Of a stretch of DNA of 64,000 nucleotides, positions 48,822 through 61,213 are shown piece by piece; the first letter of the stretch is position 1; each line of letters opens with the position of its first letter. This DNA comes from Ectocarpus siliculosus (Eukaryota; Sar; Phaeophyceae; Ectocarpales; Ectocarpaceae): positions 3,163,967 to 3,227,966 of the forward strand of contig FN649731.1 in the NCBI GenBank assembly GCA_000310025.1. The letters are read 5' to 3'. The notes beneath the pieces were generated by a model. The model did no database searches and was not told the DNA's origin. It saw nothing but the letters and a program-made list of their open reading frames with translations. The position numbers and the translations under genes are program-made.

Positions 48822-48892
48822 TCCCTCGCCGGGAATTGAACCCGGGTCTCATCGGTGAGAGCGATATATCCTAACCATTGGACTACGAAGGA
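48822..48892 (-). tRNA. tRNA-Glu (anticodon CTC)
   Basis: A 71-base cloverleaf on the minus strand, identical to the tRNA at 47377 except in the anticodon (loop CTCTCAC gives CTC) and one acceptor-stem base (TCCTTCG/CGAGGGA, creating one T-G wobble pair). A- and B-boxes are intact. A T-run downstream in gene sense (about 48807-48813) is a likely polymerase III terminator. Together with its neighbour it would decode both glutamate codons, so the pair probably arose by duplication and an anticodon change. Confidence 0.95.
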
Positions 48893-49055
48893 CATGCTCC
48901 ATGCTAGTCATCTATGTTTTACACTTTTATAAAAACAACAACAAATAGCTCTTGTAATAAGATTGCGGTCCTCTTGTATTTCGAAGTTTTGCTGCTATAT
49001 GGGCGACTTGTACGTCGTTGCTGCACGCCTCACCGCCCAACCCCAATTTGTTATT

Positions 49056-49433
49056 AATATTTTATTCCTAATATCTAACAAACCAGCAAGCTGTCAATAG
49101 ACACTGCGCCGTGTCCCCTATGAAGGTTACATTTTACAATACACGACACAACGGAGGTATTCTCCCCGATATTTTGTCGTTGACCCAGTAGAGAACTACA
49201 GGGGATGTATTGTAAAATGTAAGTTACCTATACAGATGTTTTTGTACTTGGCACCAGCTGGCATCACTGGTATAAATCATCAGTGTATATATAGACTTAA
49301 AAAGACTCGAAATAAGTCCAGTACCCAGCCGGTTTTCCTCCACTCACTGAAAAGACTCCACCACCTCCCGTTCGACTGTGGGTATACCTCGAATGTGTAG
49401 TCTTTCTGTGTGTGTATTTATTATTCCTTAATT
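49056..49433. repeat. Dispersed 0.4-kb repeat, copy 2
   Basis: Direct-orientation copy of 4455-4858, about 44.6 kb away, with the same internal 17-bp inverted pair (TTACATTTTACAATACA and its complement) conserved without change. It starts about 160 bases past the tRNA-Glu(CTC) gene. It lacks a short internal segment present in copy 1 and has a longer TATATA step near 49286. No open frame of interest. Confidence 0.85.
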
Positions 49434-50855
49434 TGAGCAAAAAAAGTAGTTATGCTTGTAAGTGTGCACTGCCGCCCTCAGCGGTCTGTGGTGTTGAGAC
49501 TGATGGGTACTATGTTATCCCACGAACAGCAGATGAAAAAGGACCATGTATTATATATATCCGTCACGCAAGCCCCTCAGGCAAGTGCCGGGAGCACACC
49601 GCCGTGTGCTCACCCGGGGGGGGCGCACTTGGACCCCAACCGCATACCAATATACGAATGTTTTTGGAGCATTTGCGCAAGTACAACCTCAAGCTCTCTA
49701 CTTACAGAGCCGTGTATACATACCCATCACACCCATACTTCCCATACGCGTATCCCCCACAGAGGATGCACAGATCGGACTCATATCCAACTACCACAAA
49801 CAATGCTCTCTGCTCGTCGCCGAAATGCATACGAGTGCTCTCATGACCACTCTGTGGTGCTGCTGTTCTGTTGTCGTGTACGGCTGAAGACGCCTTGCCG
49901 CATTTTCCCACTGACTGGAAGGACGACTTGACCTCAATCCACTCCTTCAATAATATTGTTGTCAAAAGGGAAGGCATGCGGTTGTAGGTTTTATCACCAA
50001 TCAATGCTGGTGGTACAGGTACAACAAGTTTATGAACTTTTTCGCCTTTTCTCGGGCACAGCAAAGTAGCATCAGCTTTTTTATCACCAAAATACAGACT
50101 GGTGGTCTCGGGCACTCCGGCAGAAGGTTGTACTCTGCATTAACACGAGGAAACTGTACGGAAAAAACCTGCTCGTCTGTAGTCAAGGATTAGCGATGAT
50201 TATCTCCCTTCCGTAGAAAAAAAAAGTGCTAATAGTAGTGCAACAACAAGCAGAACATCCCTCCGACTACATAGTCTATAGACTACATTAAAGACGAGGG
50301 TCTACCCCTCACGCCGTTCTTGGACACATACCATGTAAATACCTAAATTTATCACAGGCACGCCGTATGTACCACGACCCATGGTCGCTTCATCGGCCTG
50401 ACACCGCGTTCGTGCGCAGCCGGGCGACGGGTGGGTGGGCGTGGTTGTGGTGACGGGTCACGGGCCGCTGAATGTGCCTAGAGCAGTAGAGCAAAGTACT
50501 GACCGGTGCACAAACCGGGGCCTTGACACGCCTCGCTTGTTGTCGCGATTGATCGCCGTTGGTGCACATGGTTTGTCGGCTAGGGATCACACGCAAACAA
50601 CCACGACAAGAAAAAAACGTGTGAAAATGGTGCTGGTCCAGGCTACATTCATCGAGATAGACGGCGTGTGGTCTGACGTACGAAACATCCAACGACAATC
50701 ACGTGCGACAACTTCAAGGGTAAGGAACAAAAAACTCGGTGCCGACTGATCGGCGGGAGAAATGCAGTCCGTCCTAATGTACCTAATACTTGTGTTCTCG
50801 TTAAGTTACTCTCTAAAACGACCAAAGCTTCAAAATTGTGGCCGGCCCCAAAAAA

Positions 50856-53800
50856 TCACGCAGCTTCCCGATGCAACAACTTCTGCGCCTCGACATGGGC
50901 CTGGGCGACGTCTAAACACGCCATGGCATCGTGCAGCTCCGAGGGAAACCGAGCTATTTCCACGCCGCGGGCGTACCTGACCACAGAGGGGCACAAACCA
51001 GGCACGGTCGACCAGCAATTCACCAATGCAGTCAGCGCAAGGTCGTGAAGAAGGAATTTATGCCCCATCTCAAACGACGCCCGAGACATCCGCGGGCATG
51101 GAGTCTAGGCTATGTGTGTGGCACATGCTTGCTGGTGTGAAGTGAGAAACTAGGAGGGGCTGGTGTCCTACGCGGGGACATTTTACGAGAGGCGCCTCAT
51201 GTACATATTAATAGTTCACGCTCCTGATAGTAAGTATTTAGGTTTGCGAAAACATGACGGCGTTTTGGAGGGGGGCCGGGTGACGTGGCTCTGCACGGCG
51301 TGCGAGGCCCACGGGTCCGTCCGCTCAATATGGTAGCCTGCAGTTAGACAGGTTTCTTTCTCCTCACATCGAAAGAGCCTCCGCGGGCGAACCCTCTTGC
51401 ATGAGCAACTGGCCCAAGTCCAAGCTAGTTCCTGGGTAGGTCGGGTCTAGCTCGCTCGCTCTCTCCAAGTGCCTGGTGTAAAAGAGTACGAACAGACAAC
51501 ACCCAGCAGCACAAGGTTCGTGTCGAAAGGTGGGCAGTCAAGCCATCTCGACCCATCCAAGCAGAGGTGGCGCGCAACACACAATCGCCGAGAGTCCATG
51601 GGCAATGCAAATTCCACAACATGACAACAACAACCACCAATACTCGGCAATGACGCAAAAAATAACATTGGGCGTGACCATCCTGAAACGGCCTGTTGGA
51701 CAGTAATTGGTCCGATTTGGGCGCAATACGATACAAGCAAGGTCCCCTTCATCACGGTTCGTTCTACGGCTGTGTCTGATCGGCCTATTCGAACCGGCAC
51801 TCGCTGTGGCTTGAATCGTTTTCAGAACTGCTGAAGCTGGCCGAAAGCCGCCCCCGCACAATTCGATGATGCCAGAACAGTTGCACCACGTTGTAGCAGC
51901 AAGCGAAACGCGAGAACCTATTTCTACAAAGATATGCAAGAGGAACAAAATTTGACGGTGCAAAACTAAACACACACGGCATCAACATGGAGCGTATGAA
52001 GTACATGCGTCTACCGATCACAGACAAAATCTCGGAAGCGCAGCAACCTGTTGCTCCACAGACAAAGCCGACCCCGCACAATTGGTCGAATATCCCAGAA
52101 CAGTTGCACCATGCACCACGTTGTAGCAGCAAGGGAAAAGCGAGAACATATTCCTACAAAGCTATGAAAGAGGAACAAACTTTTGACGGTGCCCAACAAC
52201 ACACACATTGGCATCAACATGGAACGAAGTATGAAACGCATACGCCTACCAATCACAGACAAATTCTCGGAAGCGCAGCAACCTGTTGCTGGACAGACAG
52301 CATGACCATCTAAAAAAAAATCATATCCTTGCTGCACGACGGCCACTACTTGCCTGCGGGCAGCCTTCGTGTCGTTCATGCCCAGGTACGCCCTCGCCGC
52401 GTTCACGTACGGAACCGGGCATTCGGGGTCCAGCGACGCCGCCGTTTGAAGGAACTCCAGCCCCTTCTTGAAGTCGCCCATGCTAATGAGAACCTACATA
52501 GAGATGATTTTTGCTGTGTTGTGTGAGTGGGGCAGCTGTCGACGAAAAACGTCGATTGAGAGAGAAAACTCTGTGTTCGCTGGACGTCTCGGATGTACAA
52601 CTTCCCCCCCCCCCCCCCTGAAATGGGCGTTCGCAGTGCCGACACAGCCTGCGCATTGGGCGACCGGTCGCGTAGAGGGTGAGATGAAACTACCAAGTGT
52701 GGGTGGTGACCCACTTGGCGCAGACTGGCGAAGCACAGGACGACAAGGTCCGGGTGCATGCAGGGCTAAGCTGGCCGCTTTCTTTCTACGGCACCCAACC
52801 TTCTCTTTCCGACATCACGGAGCCCCCATCCCCCCAGGGTCCTTTCTCAAGGTCGTGGCTTGCTGCGCGCCATGTCTATTTCGGATATTCTGCGCCGGCT
52901 CTCTCTTTGGATAAAATGATACGAAATAATATAGTGTGGCGGGTATTAGAGCTTCGCCAGATTCCGGTCGACACGACATGAGCCGCACGGCTTTGCAGCT
53001 TTAAGCTCACACGAGCCAGCAAGTGTCGGCAAGTATATTTAGTCCTAACGCCTGGGTAGTCTGGAGCTGCACAGCGGCATCCAAGTACATCACCGGGATA
53101 GGATGGGATTACGCGGAATATCATCGTGATGTGGGGGTACGGGATAGGCCCTCATCCAATGTTGCTTACCGGTATCTGTGATATGTACATACACAACTTT
53201 TGGTTTGGGGTGTGCGCACTAGGGAGAACTTAGAGAACCAACAGTGTCAGCAGGCTTTTATATCGATATTCAACCATTGCGCGTAAAACCAGGCTCGCGT
53301 GAGCCACTTCCAGCGTTTGCCGTGCCTGATGCCGCCCTCAGCCAGCCATCCCGATCGTTGGTCAGAGAGAGGCAGCATGGTTGGGAACATGAATGCGGCG
53401 ACAAAACCGTATTCTCAAGGGGTATTGTATCGCACCCCCCCCCCCCCCGTAGACCACTGACCAGCTTCTGGTTCATCCTCGTGAAACATGCATAGCCTGG
53501 GCCGGCGAAAACACGGCGCATCGCTCCGCCCCGGCATTGCCCGGATGCGAGGTATGTATGGCCTGCCGACTACGGCACGAGTGCACATGAAAACACTAAC
53601 TCCCCCCCCCCACAACCAGGAGGGCGAAAAAAACAAAAAAAACGGCCGATGCGTGTCGGGGAAGCTTTCGACGAGACGAGACGAGACCGTTCCAAGACCA
53701 CCTTTTTTCGGCGGTAGCGTAGTGTGTCCGTTGCGTCGTAGAGTGCTGTTAAAGCCCGCCTAGGGTAGGGGGCGTACTCGTGCTTTCGCGTCCCTTAGCC

Positions 53801-56800
53801 GTTAGGCCGTCAACCAAGCGGGGGTTGCCATCACAACGTATGTAAAGCACAATCTTGGGTATTGTACAACGCCAACAACAAGAAAGGGGTCATATGTACG
53901 TACGGTAGCGTACCTCGGCAAAGAAGAAGAGCACCTCCGGGTTCTCCGGAAAAAGCTCTCGAGATTCTTCCAGCACTTGCACGCATTTCGACAGGGATGA
54001 CGGAGATGGCTTGTTCGAGCGCAAACAACAAAACAAAAAAACACGACAACAGACAAAAACCAAAAAATCGAGATGGGAACAAAAACGAAACGGTCGTTGT
54101 CGAGACGAGTTTGCCAAAACAAAAAGCGTGGATGCCACTTTGCCCGCACTTGGGAAGCTACGGCAGAGAGTGGGGGGCATCGCTGCATCTCTGCAGAACT
54201 TGAAAATATTTTCAACAATATAATATCTTTTGATATATGGTACCTAACAACGTATATATGGAGAAAGGCTTTCCGTGCGAAGGGTTGTGTTGGCCTTGTT
54301 ACTGCTATCAGTAGCTTGCGGTTAATTGTGATATTTTTTATGCCGAAATAAACATCGTGCTCGTCTGCCAATTTTCCATCTGAACCTGTTTATTGTTACC
54401 CCGTCGCCGCTAAACGTTCGTTCACCAGTTCGGCCGCCGTAGCCAGCTTGAACAAGGCCACCCCCCACGCCGCCCGCGAGATCGGCATCGTCGGGCAAAG
54501 CTCCACGCTCCTCCTCAGGTCCGCGGTTGCCTTCCTGAAGTCGTTCGCCAGCAGGTGCCCCTGCCCGCTGCAAAAACCAAGACACGCGGGTTGCCATGTT
54601 CACTTACATGAATAAACAGAAAAATGGCACATGACTTTGGCAGCACCAAGAACAAATGGTTGGTAGTACATATATCGCACTTTTCACCTCCTCCCTAATC
54701 ATGTGTGCTTGCTGTAGGAATTTGGTCGTGGGCAAGTCGCACAGGTGGATGAATTCCTCTCCGCGAGCCCTCCCCCTGCGACGTAATGCGCGCAATCTCG
54801 ACGAGAAAGATCCCTAGGGGAGTCGGGAAAAAGGTGGGGTGTATAGTGCTAACCATGCACCTCCAACACAAACGTACGTGCTTTCTGAATGAAGTGAAAA
54901 TTATGTGTTGGAACTATTTTTATCAGGGGAAGATCGTCTTGAAGTGGTCATCACATTTCCCCCTTGTTTTATTACAATAGCGTGTTGTTTTCACCTGTGC
55001 TTTGGTAGCAAAGGTCCCATTTTACGCGGCACTCCAAGCGCAAAGTTGTGTATCGTCCTTGCGTTCACCCGTTGCCCGCATCCTTCTCCCAGCCTAGCCC
55101 AATCCGCTCGAAACTACAGCAGTCCTACCGATTTGTTTATCGTTGTACTGTAACACCTTTTCCACAGCCCTTCGTTGCCATGACAGAGTGCATTGGGGAG
55201 CAACTTTCAGACATTAAGCGTACGCGTGAGGGACCGGCGAGACCTGCAGCAGTCCGTTGGACTCGCCTCTTTGAGGGGGGGTCCTGAGTCCTGAGGCTTT
55301 GAGGAGTAGGTTGGGATTCGATTCTATGTCCACTCCCAGCATCAAAGACACAATACTCCGGATATAACAAGGGCAATGAACTTTAACAAAATGTATGCAT
55401 CAGCACATACCATAGGACTACTCATGCATCAGCCAGCACTTTCCCGCGTCACGAACGCCCCCCCCCCCCAAAAAAAAAAAACATACCCACCTACCATGGT
55501 ACTCATGAATCAGCCAAAGATCTCCCGCGTCATAAACGTTCCCGTAAAAATAAAAAAACACCAACACTTCCAACACTTACCGGTGGAGGAAGAGGTCTGA
55601 ATCTCGAGGGGCGATCGCCGCTGCTGCATCGAAGCACTCAAACGCCTGTACCAAGCAGAGATGGCACAGAGAACACCGACGATGTTTAGCACCACATCAA
55701 CCGGTACCGGAAAAAAATGCGTATGAGATGAGGCTGGTGTTGCTGCTACACCCGAACGCCTATACTACGAGGAAGAGAGGACACAGCGAGCACAGAGGAC
55801 ATTTAGCGCGATATCAACCGATACTGTACCGGAAAAATGCAGATGAGATGAGGCTGCTGCTGTTGCTGTTGGTGCTGCTGCTGCAACGATGGAAACATGT
55901 TGCGACGTGTACGAACTACTGTACATGCACACAACCAAGACCGAAAGTCCTTGGACAACCCTCCGAATTGATTGTAGGTGGACTTCCTTAATCAAGTTTC
56001 TTCAACCAAGGGTAGCTATTGTAGCTACTTCTAAATGTAAACAACCAATCTTCACTTGCCTCTTCACGACGACCTAGATCGCTCAACACGCTCCCTCGCT
56101 TGACCCAGCTCTTCGCGTTCGTTTCGTCCACCTCACCCGCAAGTCTTCAAGACAAGTTCGGACAAGGCAACGGGCGTTATCGAGATCAGCAGTCACTCAG
56201 GACAGCAAATATCGTCACGACAACATCGACAGCAGTAGCCGGACCCAATAAATAAGTGATGCCAAGATGTTAGATTGGTGTCTGCCTGGATTCAAGAGGG
56301 GGCGCCCGAAAAATGAAAAACATGAAATACCCAACATCGGACCACTACAAAAAGCGCACCTGAGATGTTCCAGAGCCGTGTTCATATCCCCCATGAGGTA
56401 CAAAAATGACCCACAGTACTCTAGTGCCAGAGATTGGATCCTGGTCGTGTCCCCCGCCCCCGTCCCCTCCCCCAGAACCGCAACAGGGGCAGAAGACGAA
56501 AAAGCAGAAACGGAAGAGGAAAACTTGGCGATGCTCTCCGCGTACTTCCCCTCCCGGACCAGGCTTAGCCCCTGCCAGAACTCTGTCACCGCTGCTGCCT
56601 GCCCTCCCTCATCTCCTTCCGCTGCCGCCGCTGCCGCCACGGGGTCTTCACCGTGTAGCCTAAACACGGCGTCGTGCTCCTCGTACAAGCCCTTTGTTGA
56701 AAAAGTGTTGCGCAATGTTTGTTTTCAGCACGGAACGCAAGCCGCGCGGAGGGGGGCATGGCGTTTCTCTTCTCTTTTGAGATTGGATAGAGCAGCCACT

Positions 56801-57023
56801 TGGGTTTCAGCACGTGCTATACACCACTTGAGAGCCTGGGAGATACAGAAAAATTCAGCAAAGTAATTGTTTGCCTCGGGCTCGACGTGTGGATCAGCGC
56901 GGTTTCCAATGCGTACAGTGAAGAACGCAACAGCAACAGCAGCAGCAGTAACAGCAGCAACAGCAGCAGCAGCAGCAACAGCAGCAGTAACAGCACAACA
57001 GCAGCAGCAGCAGCAGTAACAGC

Positions 57024-57063
<40 letters not shown>

Positions 57064-58572
57064 ACATTTAATATCAATATTAGCATCCACCATGTTCAGA
57101 TGCAAATTATATACCTTAGTGTCGTAAGACGTCAGAAAGCTCCGCACGACCCAGTCAGCCGGCAGAGCATTGGGGGCCGCCCGCTGTGAAAACTCTTCCC
57201 TGGGTGGTCAAGACGCATGGGGGGGTTGTGATCGTACATGTCGTGGACTGGCGGGGGAATAAAAAGGAACGAGGCTCGCATGCAATATCCTCGGCAGTAC
57301 GGCTTTCGAGGGCAAAAAAAAGGCTTTGACATATCTATAAAAACGCGAAACGTGATCCTCCGTACACATGCAGCGAGATCAACCGCGAGCGAGAAAGAGA
57401 GAAAGGTGCCCGATAGCTGACAGTTTTCGAAACACTCTGACAAAGAGGTAAGAAGCATTATCATGGCATACGTAGAAGGTAGAAGGCCTGCCTCTGCAAC
57501 CAAAAACACCACCAGCGGTACCGACAAGCCAAGAGCGAAGAAACGAGCCGTCGAATTTTTGGGCCCTCTTCACTGCACTACAGTACGGAGAGTCGAGAAA
57601 CACAACCCGAACTGTCCCGGAAAACGATCAAACACAAACACTCCCGCAAAACAAAAATCACGCCACACCCACCACCATCACGAGTCCCGAGACCGCAATT
57701 TGGCAGAAAAGGGCCGTACTCCAGCACACAAAACGGGATCATTCTCGGGGGAAATTTTCTTGGCCTGAAAGAGCCGAGTCTCCTTCGCCGTTCGTTGTGG
57801 CTCTAAGAACATGGCATGGCACTCTACTACAAGCACCCGGGTTGTTACAACTGCCGGAAACAAACTCCAACGTGTTGGGGGCGCTTTTGTTCCATCCTTT
57901 TCGGAAGAATACATCAACAACAATATTTGTTTTTGGCTCCAACGTGCACGCTACCATTGTGGAAAATAAAATGATGAACTCCTGTTAGATGCACCGCAAG
58001 ACGCTGCGCAGGCACGGTGGATCCCTACAGGCGCTTCTTAAATCGCCACCGCCATTCGCGGAAGTGTCGTCCGCCCAGTTGTTGTCGAAAGACAAAAATA
58101 CGGACAGACAGACAGACCGACAGACCGACCGGCAGACAGACGACCTTCAGCAGAGGGGAATTCTGAGCTGGCCGCTCGGACCAGCACCCCCCCCCCGCCA
58201 CCCCTCCGGCAAGCCCCCCGGCCCATTACATAGCTCTCTCACCCTGCCCTCGCCCTGCAGCTCTCCCGCGAGACGTCTTCTATGGCCTGGGCTTCCGACC
58301 CGTCCCCGGCGTTGTTCAAGGCGTTCCCCTGGAGAACGAAGGCGTTCACCAGGTCTCTCAGCGCTCCCCCGTTGTCGCCCAGCTCTCGACGGCACTGTCC
58401 CCTGATCAAGAACGCCTCTCCGCAAGCGGGGTGTTCCGCCAGGGCTGCCTCCGCGTGGGCGATAGCGGCCTCCAAGTCTCCGCCGCGCATCTCACACTTG
58501 GCTAGGCCGGCTCGAAGCTCGGCTAGGTGCCTGGGGGAAGAGGTTGTGGCGGAGAGAGAGAGAGGAGGGAGA

Positions 58573-58635
<63 letters not shown>

Positions 58636-60240
58636 CGAGGCAGAGAAAGGCCCGATTAATCTCGGTGTCGACGCACGCGATAGCACCTCCGTTTCGCTGC
58701 GAGACCCCCAACAACACTCGGTCACCTTGCCGCGAGACTTCTTCGCGCACGTCATTTGTGCGCCCAAAACCTTTCCAAGGTCCCACCACACACGGTTGAA
58801 ACGGGTATCCATGTTTGCACCGGCGAGTACATTTTACCGTGCAACACATCAGACCTACACGCCGGAACGGATCTCCCCCGCCCGATCCTCCCAGGAAAAA
58901 ACGTTGACGACATCAGTATCTCCTGCAACAGATGCGGCCCATGCATACCTACTGGGCCTCGGAAGGCGTTGTCCCTCCTCCAAGAATGCCTCCATAAGGA
59001 TGTTCGCCTCTTTCAAAGACGCGGCTGCCTCCTTGTCTAGCCCCCTCTCCATGCTCTCGTCCGCGCGCACCCGGACCGCTTGAGACGTGAGGAGGAACTC
59101 GAGGCACGCCGCGGGCCTCTCACACAGACTCGTGTCGCCGTCGCCGTCTGCTGCCGTCGGAGACTCGGAACACGCGCCCGTAGCGCTGCTGCTGCTGCTG
59201 CCGCCGCCGCTGGCGGACTCTTTTTCTTTCCCCGCCCCCTTTTCTTCCCCGAGTCGCTCCTCCTCTATCGCCCGCACTAGCATGAACAGCTCGTGGTCCA
59301 AGAAGGGCACCGCCGCGAACTCGTCCAGCGCCGCCACGTCCGAACGACGACTTTTCAGCTCTTGTGACGAGCTGCTGCTGCCGCCAGCGCTGTCGCCGGG
59401 GGGTGCCGCCCCACTGTATCTCCCCGCAAACGCTTCCGTGAGGGCCTGGTTGAGGGAATGGAAGCGGCAGATCGATCAGCGCAAGCTATGCATCCCAAAA
59501 TTCACCTGTGTAGGCACATTTAACAAGTAAAACGACGCAGAAAGTGTTCCAATTTTCACAATTTTTTCCTTCCAAGCTGCCGCATGGCCCACGGTAATTG
59601 TTACCGCCGTGAATACAAAAACAGGGACTGCTAGAGAGGGGACCTATCTAATTATGTTGCAACAGAGTGGGACCTAAAAACGAAACACAGCAAGAACCCG
59701 TCCGCTCGACGCACCTGGATGTGCGCCTGTTCGAGCTCATCGGAGAACACTTCAAGCTCCTCCCGACAGCCGCGCAACGCCGACAAGCAGGACGCCACCC
59801 TCTCGCGCTGCACCTTGTCGTGGTCTGTCTCCCCCTTGTCGGCGCGGCTGTCGCCGCCGCCGCCGCCGCCGCCGCCGCCTTCTGCCCGACCGGCGGTGCT
59901 GCACTTGTTATTCTCGCCGGCGCAAGAAGAGTCACCGTCCCCCGCCGGAGAGGAGGAGCACCGCCCTGCGTGCCCCGCGCGGCTTGGCTGCCGTGGCGTG
60001 CCGTCGCAAAGAGGTGCCCCTCCTCCTCTTCCCCCGCGACGACCCGCTTGCTGCGGCCCCGGCGTGTAGACCGCGCCCGCCCCTAGGAGGCTCGAACCGA
60101 TCGTGGCCAGGTCGGCCGTCGAGGTGGGTGCTCGCGTCGGGAGCTCGAGGATGCGGGCGGGCGAGTAGATTTCCCGGAGGGAGTCGCCCATCCTGGCCAG
60201 GTAGGCCATCGCTTCTGGGTTCTGCTCTTCTTCCGTAAGC
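50856..60240 (-). CDS. TPR protein resembling mitochondrial import receptor Tom70
   Basis: Predicted exons on the minus strand are 60240-59715, 59445-58949, 58530-58243, 57199-57115, 56691-56360, 55645-55581, 54567-54426, 54009-53914, 52493-52354, 51472-51368 and 50976-50856, with the stop at 50856. The model has about 798 codons. From about 58530 it follows the Tom70 order: a TPR block (AFLIRGQCRRELGDNGGALR), a linker (LPADWVVRSFLTSYDTK), then paired-helix repeats. These include SLALEYCGSFLYLMGDMNTA, APRDSDLFLHRGQGHLL, FPENPEVLFFFAE and YVNAARAYLGMNDTKAARRH. A C-terminal helix reads ARGVEIARFPSELHDAMACL. Tom70 sits in the outer mitochondrial membrane and binds Hsp70/Hsp90-delivered carrier precursors. 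The first two exons are long, acidic and Ser/Gly-rich, with no clear transmembrane anchor. The intron after 52354 has a GC donor (CAG|GCAAGT). The join 56360 to 55645 is out of frame, so a small exon is missing or one base is wrong. A Tom34- or CTPR-like cochaperone is the main alternative. Confidence 0.8.
51847..52297. repeat. Tandem duplication, ~220-235-bp period, in an intron of the TPR gene
   Basis: Two consecutive units share CCCCGCACAATT, CAGAACAGTTGCACCA, ACAAACACACAC-like and CGGAAGCGCAGCAACCTGTT strings at about 220-235 bases. They differ by substitutions and small indels. The repeat lies in the intron between exons 52493-52354 and 51472-51368. Confidence 0.88.
55641..55877. repeat. 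Tandem duplication (~115-bp period) that includes a splice acceptor
   Basis: Unit 1 (55641-55755) covers the acceptor and first bases of the 65-bp exon. Unit 2 (about 55757-55877) repeats AACGCCT, CACAG-GA, ATCAACCG, TACCGGAAAAA and ATGAGATGAGGCTG. On the minus strand, unit 2 keeps an AG acceptor-like TAG|GCGTT about 115 bases upstream of the real CAG|GCGTTTGAG. The 65-bp exon itself is not duplicated beyond its first bases. Confidence 0.75.
56929..57062. repeat. CAG/CAA (CTG/TTG) compound microsatellite
   Basis: About 45 trinucleotides alternate AAC, AGC, AGT and CAA, ending in a pure ACA/CAA run. It lies in the TPR-gene intron just downstream (gene sense) of the exon ending at 57115. Open frames through it give Ser/Asn/Thr or Leu/Val/Cys runs with no biological meaning. 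Confidence 0.93.
58100..58141. repeat. (CAGA)n / (CCGA)n microsatellite
   Basis: Degenerate GACA tetranucleotides in the intron of the TPR gene between exons 58530-58243 and 57199-57115. Confidence 0.88.
58552..58633. repeat. (AG)n microsatellite beside a TPR-gene acceptor
   Basis: About 80 bases of AG on the plus strand, which reads (CT)n on the gene's strand. It sits just upstream of the acceptor at 58531 and so supplies a very long polypyrimidine tract for exon 58530-58243. Confidence 0.95.
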
Positions 60241-60595
60241 CTGAGGTCGCCGCCGCCGCCGCAGCAGCAGCAGCACAGCAAGCACGAAACAGACTTGACA
60301 CGGGAGCAACTCGCCCCACACGCCCTTCGGGCGTCCAACGTTCGTTGCTAAGTACTTGGTACATGCTTACAGAAGTACAGCAGCAGCAGCGCCGGCCCGT
60401 TGTTGCGCCGCCGCAGCAGCACCAGCACAGAAAGCACAAAACGGACTTTACTGCTTACTGCTGTACTTGAAATATAAAAATGTGTTTCCCATCGATAATC
60501 CCACGGGATGCAGCTCTTGCCATCGCTAAGCTCAGCCCCCCCAGCCCTAATACCCTCTGTCAAGCATGCCACACACACAGGAAAAACTGTCTCAC

Positions 60596-61213
60596 TTGTG
60601 CAGGGTGACCGCAACCTGGCTCTCGGTGACACCCCGCTCCTTATACGTGACATCTGATACGGCCTCCAATATAAACCTGAACCTCGGGCCGTACAGTCGG
60701 ATGAACTCCTTCTCGCTGCCGAGGGCCTCGCGGAGGTGTCTGTGGTTGCACGGAAGGGAGGTTTGGGGGGGGGGGCGGAGATTGAACTGGACAGCCGGTT
60801 GCGAATCTGGCTTCTGCGGGGCGTGTGTAGAAGGAAGCCTGCAAGGCAACGGTCCTCCTGCATGGGCACGAGAGACTGCGCAGCCGCGTGGGTGGGTGCC
60901 GCGCCGGCAAGACACGAAAATCGCAGCAGTTAGTGGCAGCAAGCACAGCTAGACAGAGGGGGGCAACGGGGGCATTTTTCCAGACACAACAGCGAGGGTC
61001 GCAGCAAAAGCAGTCAGGACGAAGAGGCTCCGGCCCAGCCCTTTGTCGCCGAGGCGATCGATCTCACAGACAGACCTGGGCAGTCCAAAGGGAGCCAGCA
61101 CGAGGAGGCTGTCTCGAAGCACTTCGTCGCACACGCTCAGGAAAGTGGCATGGTCAAGAGGCTCTACAACCTCGAAAAACACGCTGCACATCTCGACCAG
61201 GATCAGCGGCTGA
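60596..61213 (-). CDS. Two helical exons upstream of the TPR gene, unassigned
   Basis: Exon 61213-61076 (acceptor TGTATTAG, donor CCCAG|GTCTGT) reads VEMCSVFFEVVEPLDHATF and LRDSLLVLAPFGLP. Exon 60739-60596 (acceptor CAACCACAG) reads HLREALGSEKEFIRLYGPRF. Phases agree between them and also with the TPR-gene exon at 60240 if AA|GTGAGA at 60596 is used as donor. The same GTGAGA gives an in-frame TGA if it is not spliced, so this may be either the N-terminal part of the TPR protein or the end of a separate gene on the same strand. The family is not recognised. More upstream exons are expected beyond 61213. Confidence 0.5.

Larger units (their letters stand above)
45586..50855. other. Intergenic region between convergent genes
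   Basis: The transporter (plus) and the TPR-protein gene (minus) converge here, so both 3' untranslated regions lie at the edges. The middle holds an inverted repeat, two tRNA-Glu genes and copy 2 of the dispersed repeat. No protein-coding exon is supported. Open frames of 140-160 codons at 49412-49931 overlap each other in different frames and lack domains. Confidence 0.6.

Noticed and set aside
60596-61213. Possible PEX3-like or TRRAP-like match for the helical exons
   Set aside because: The resemblance is only a loose pattern of hydrophobic and acidic residues. No signature motif of either family is present.
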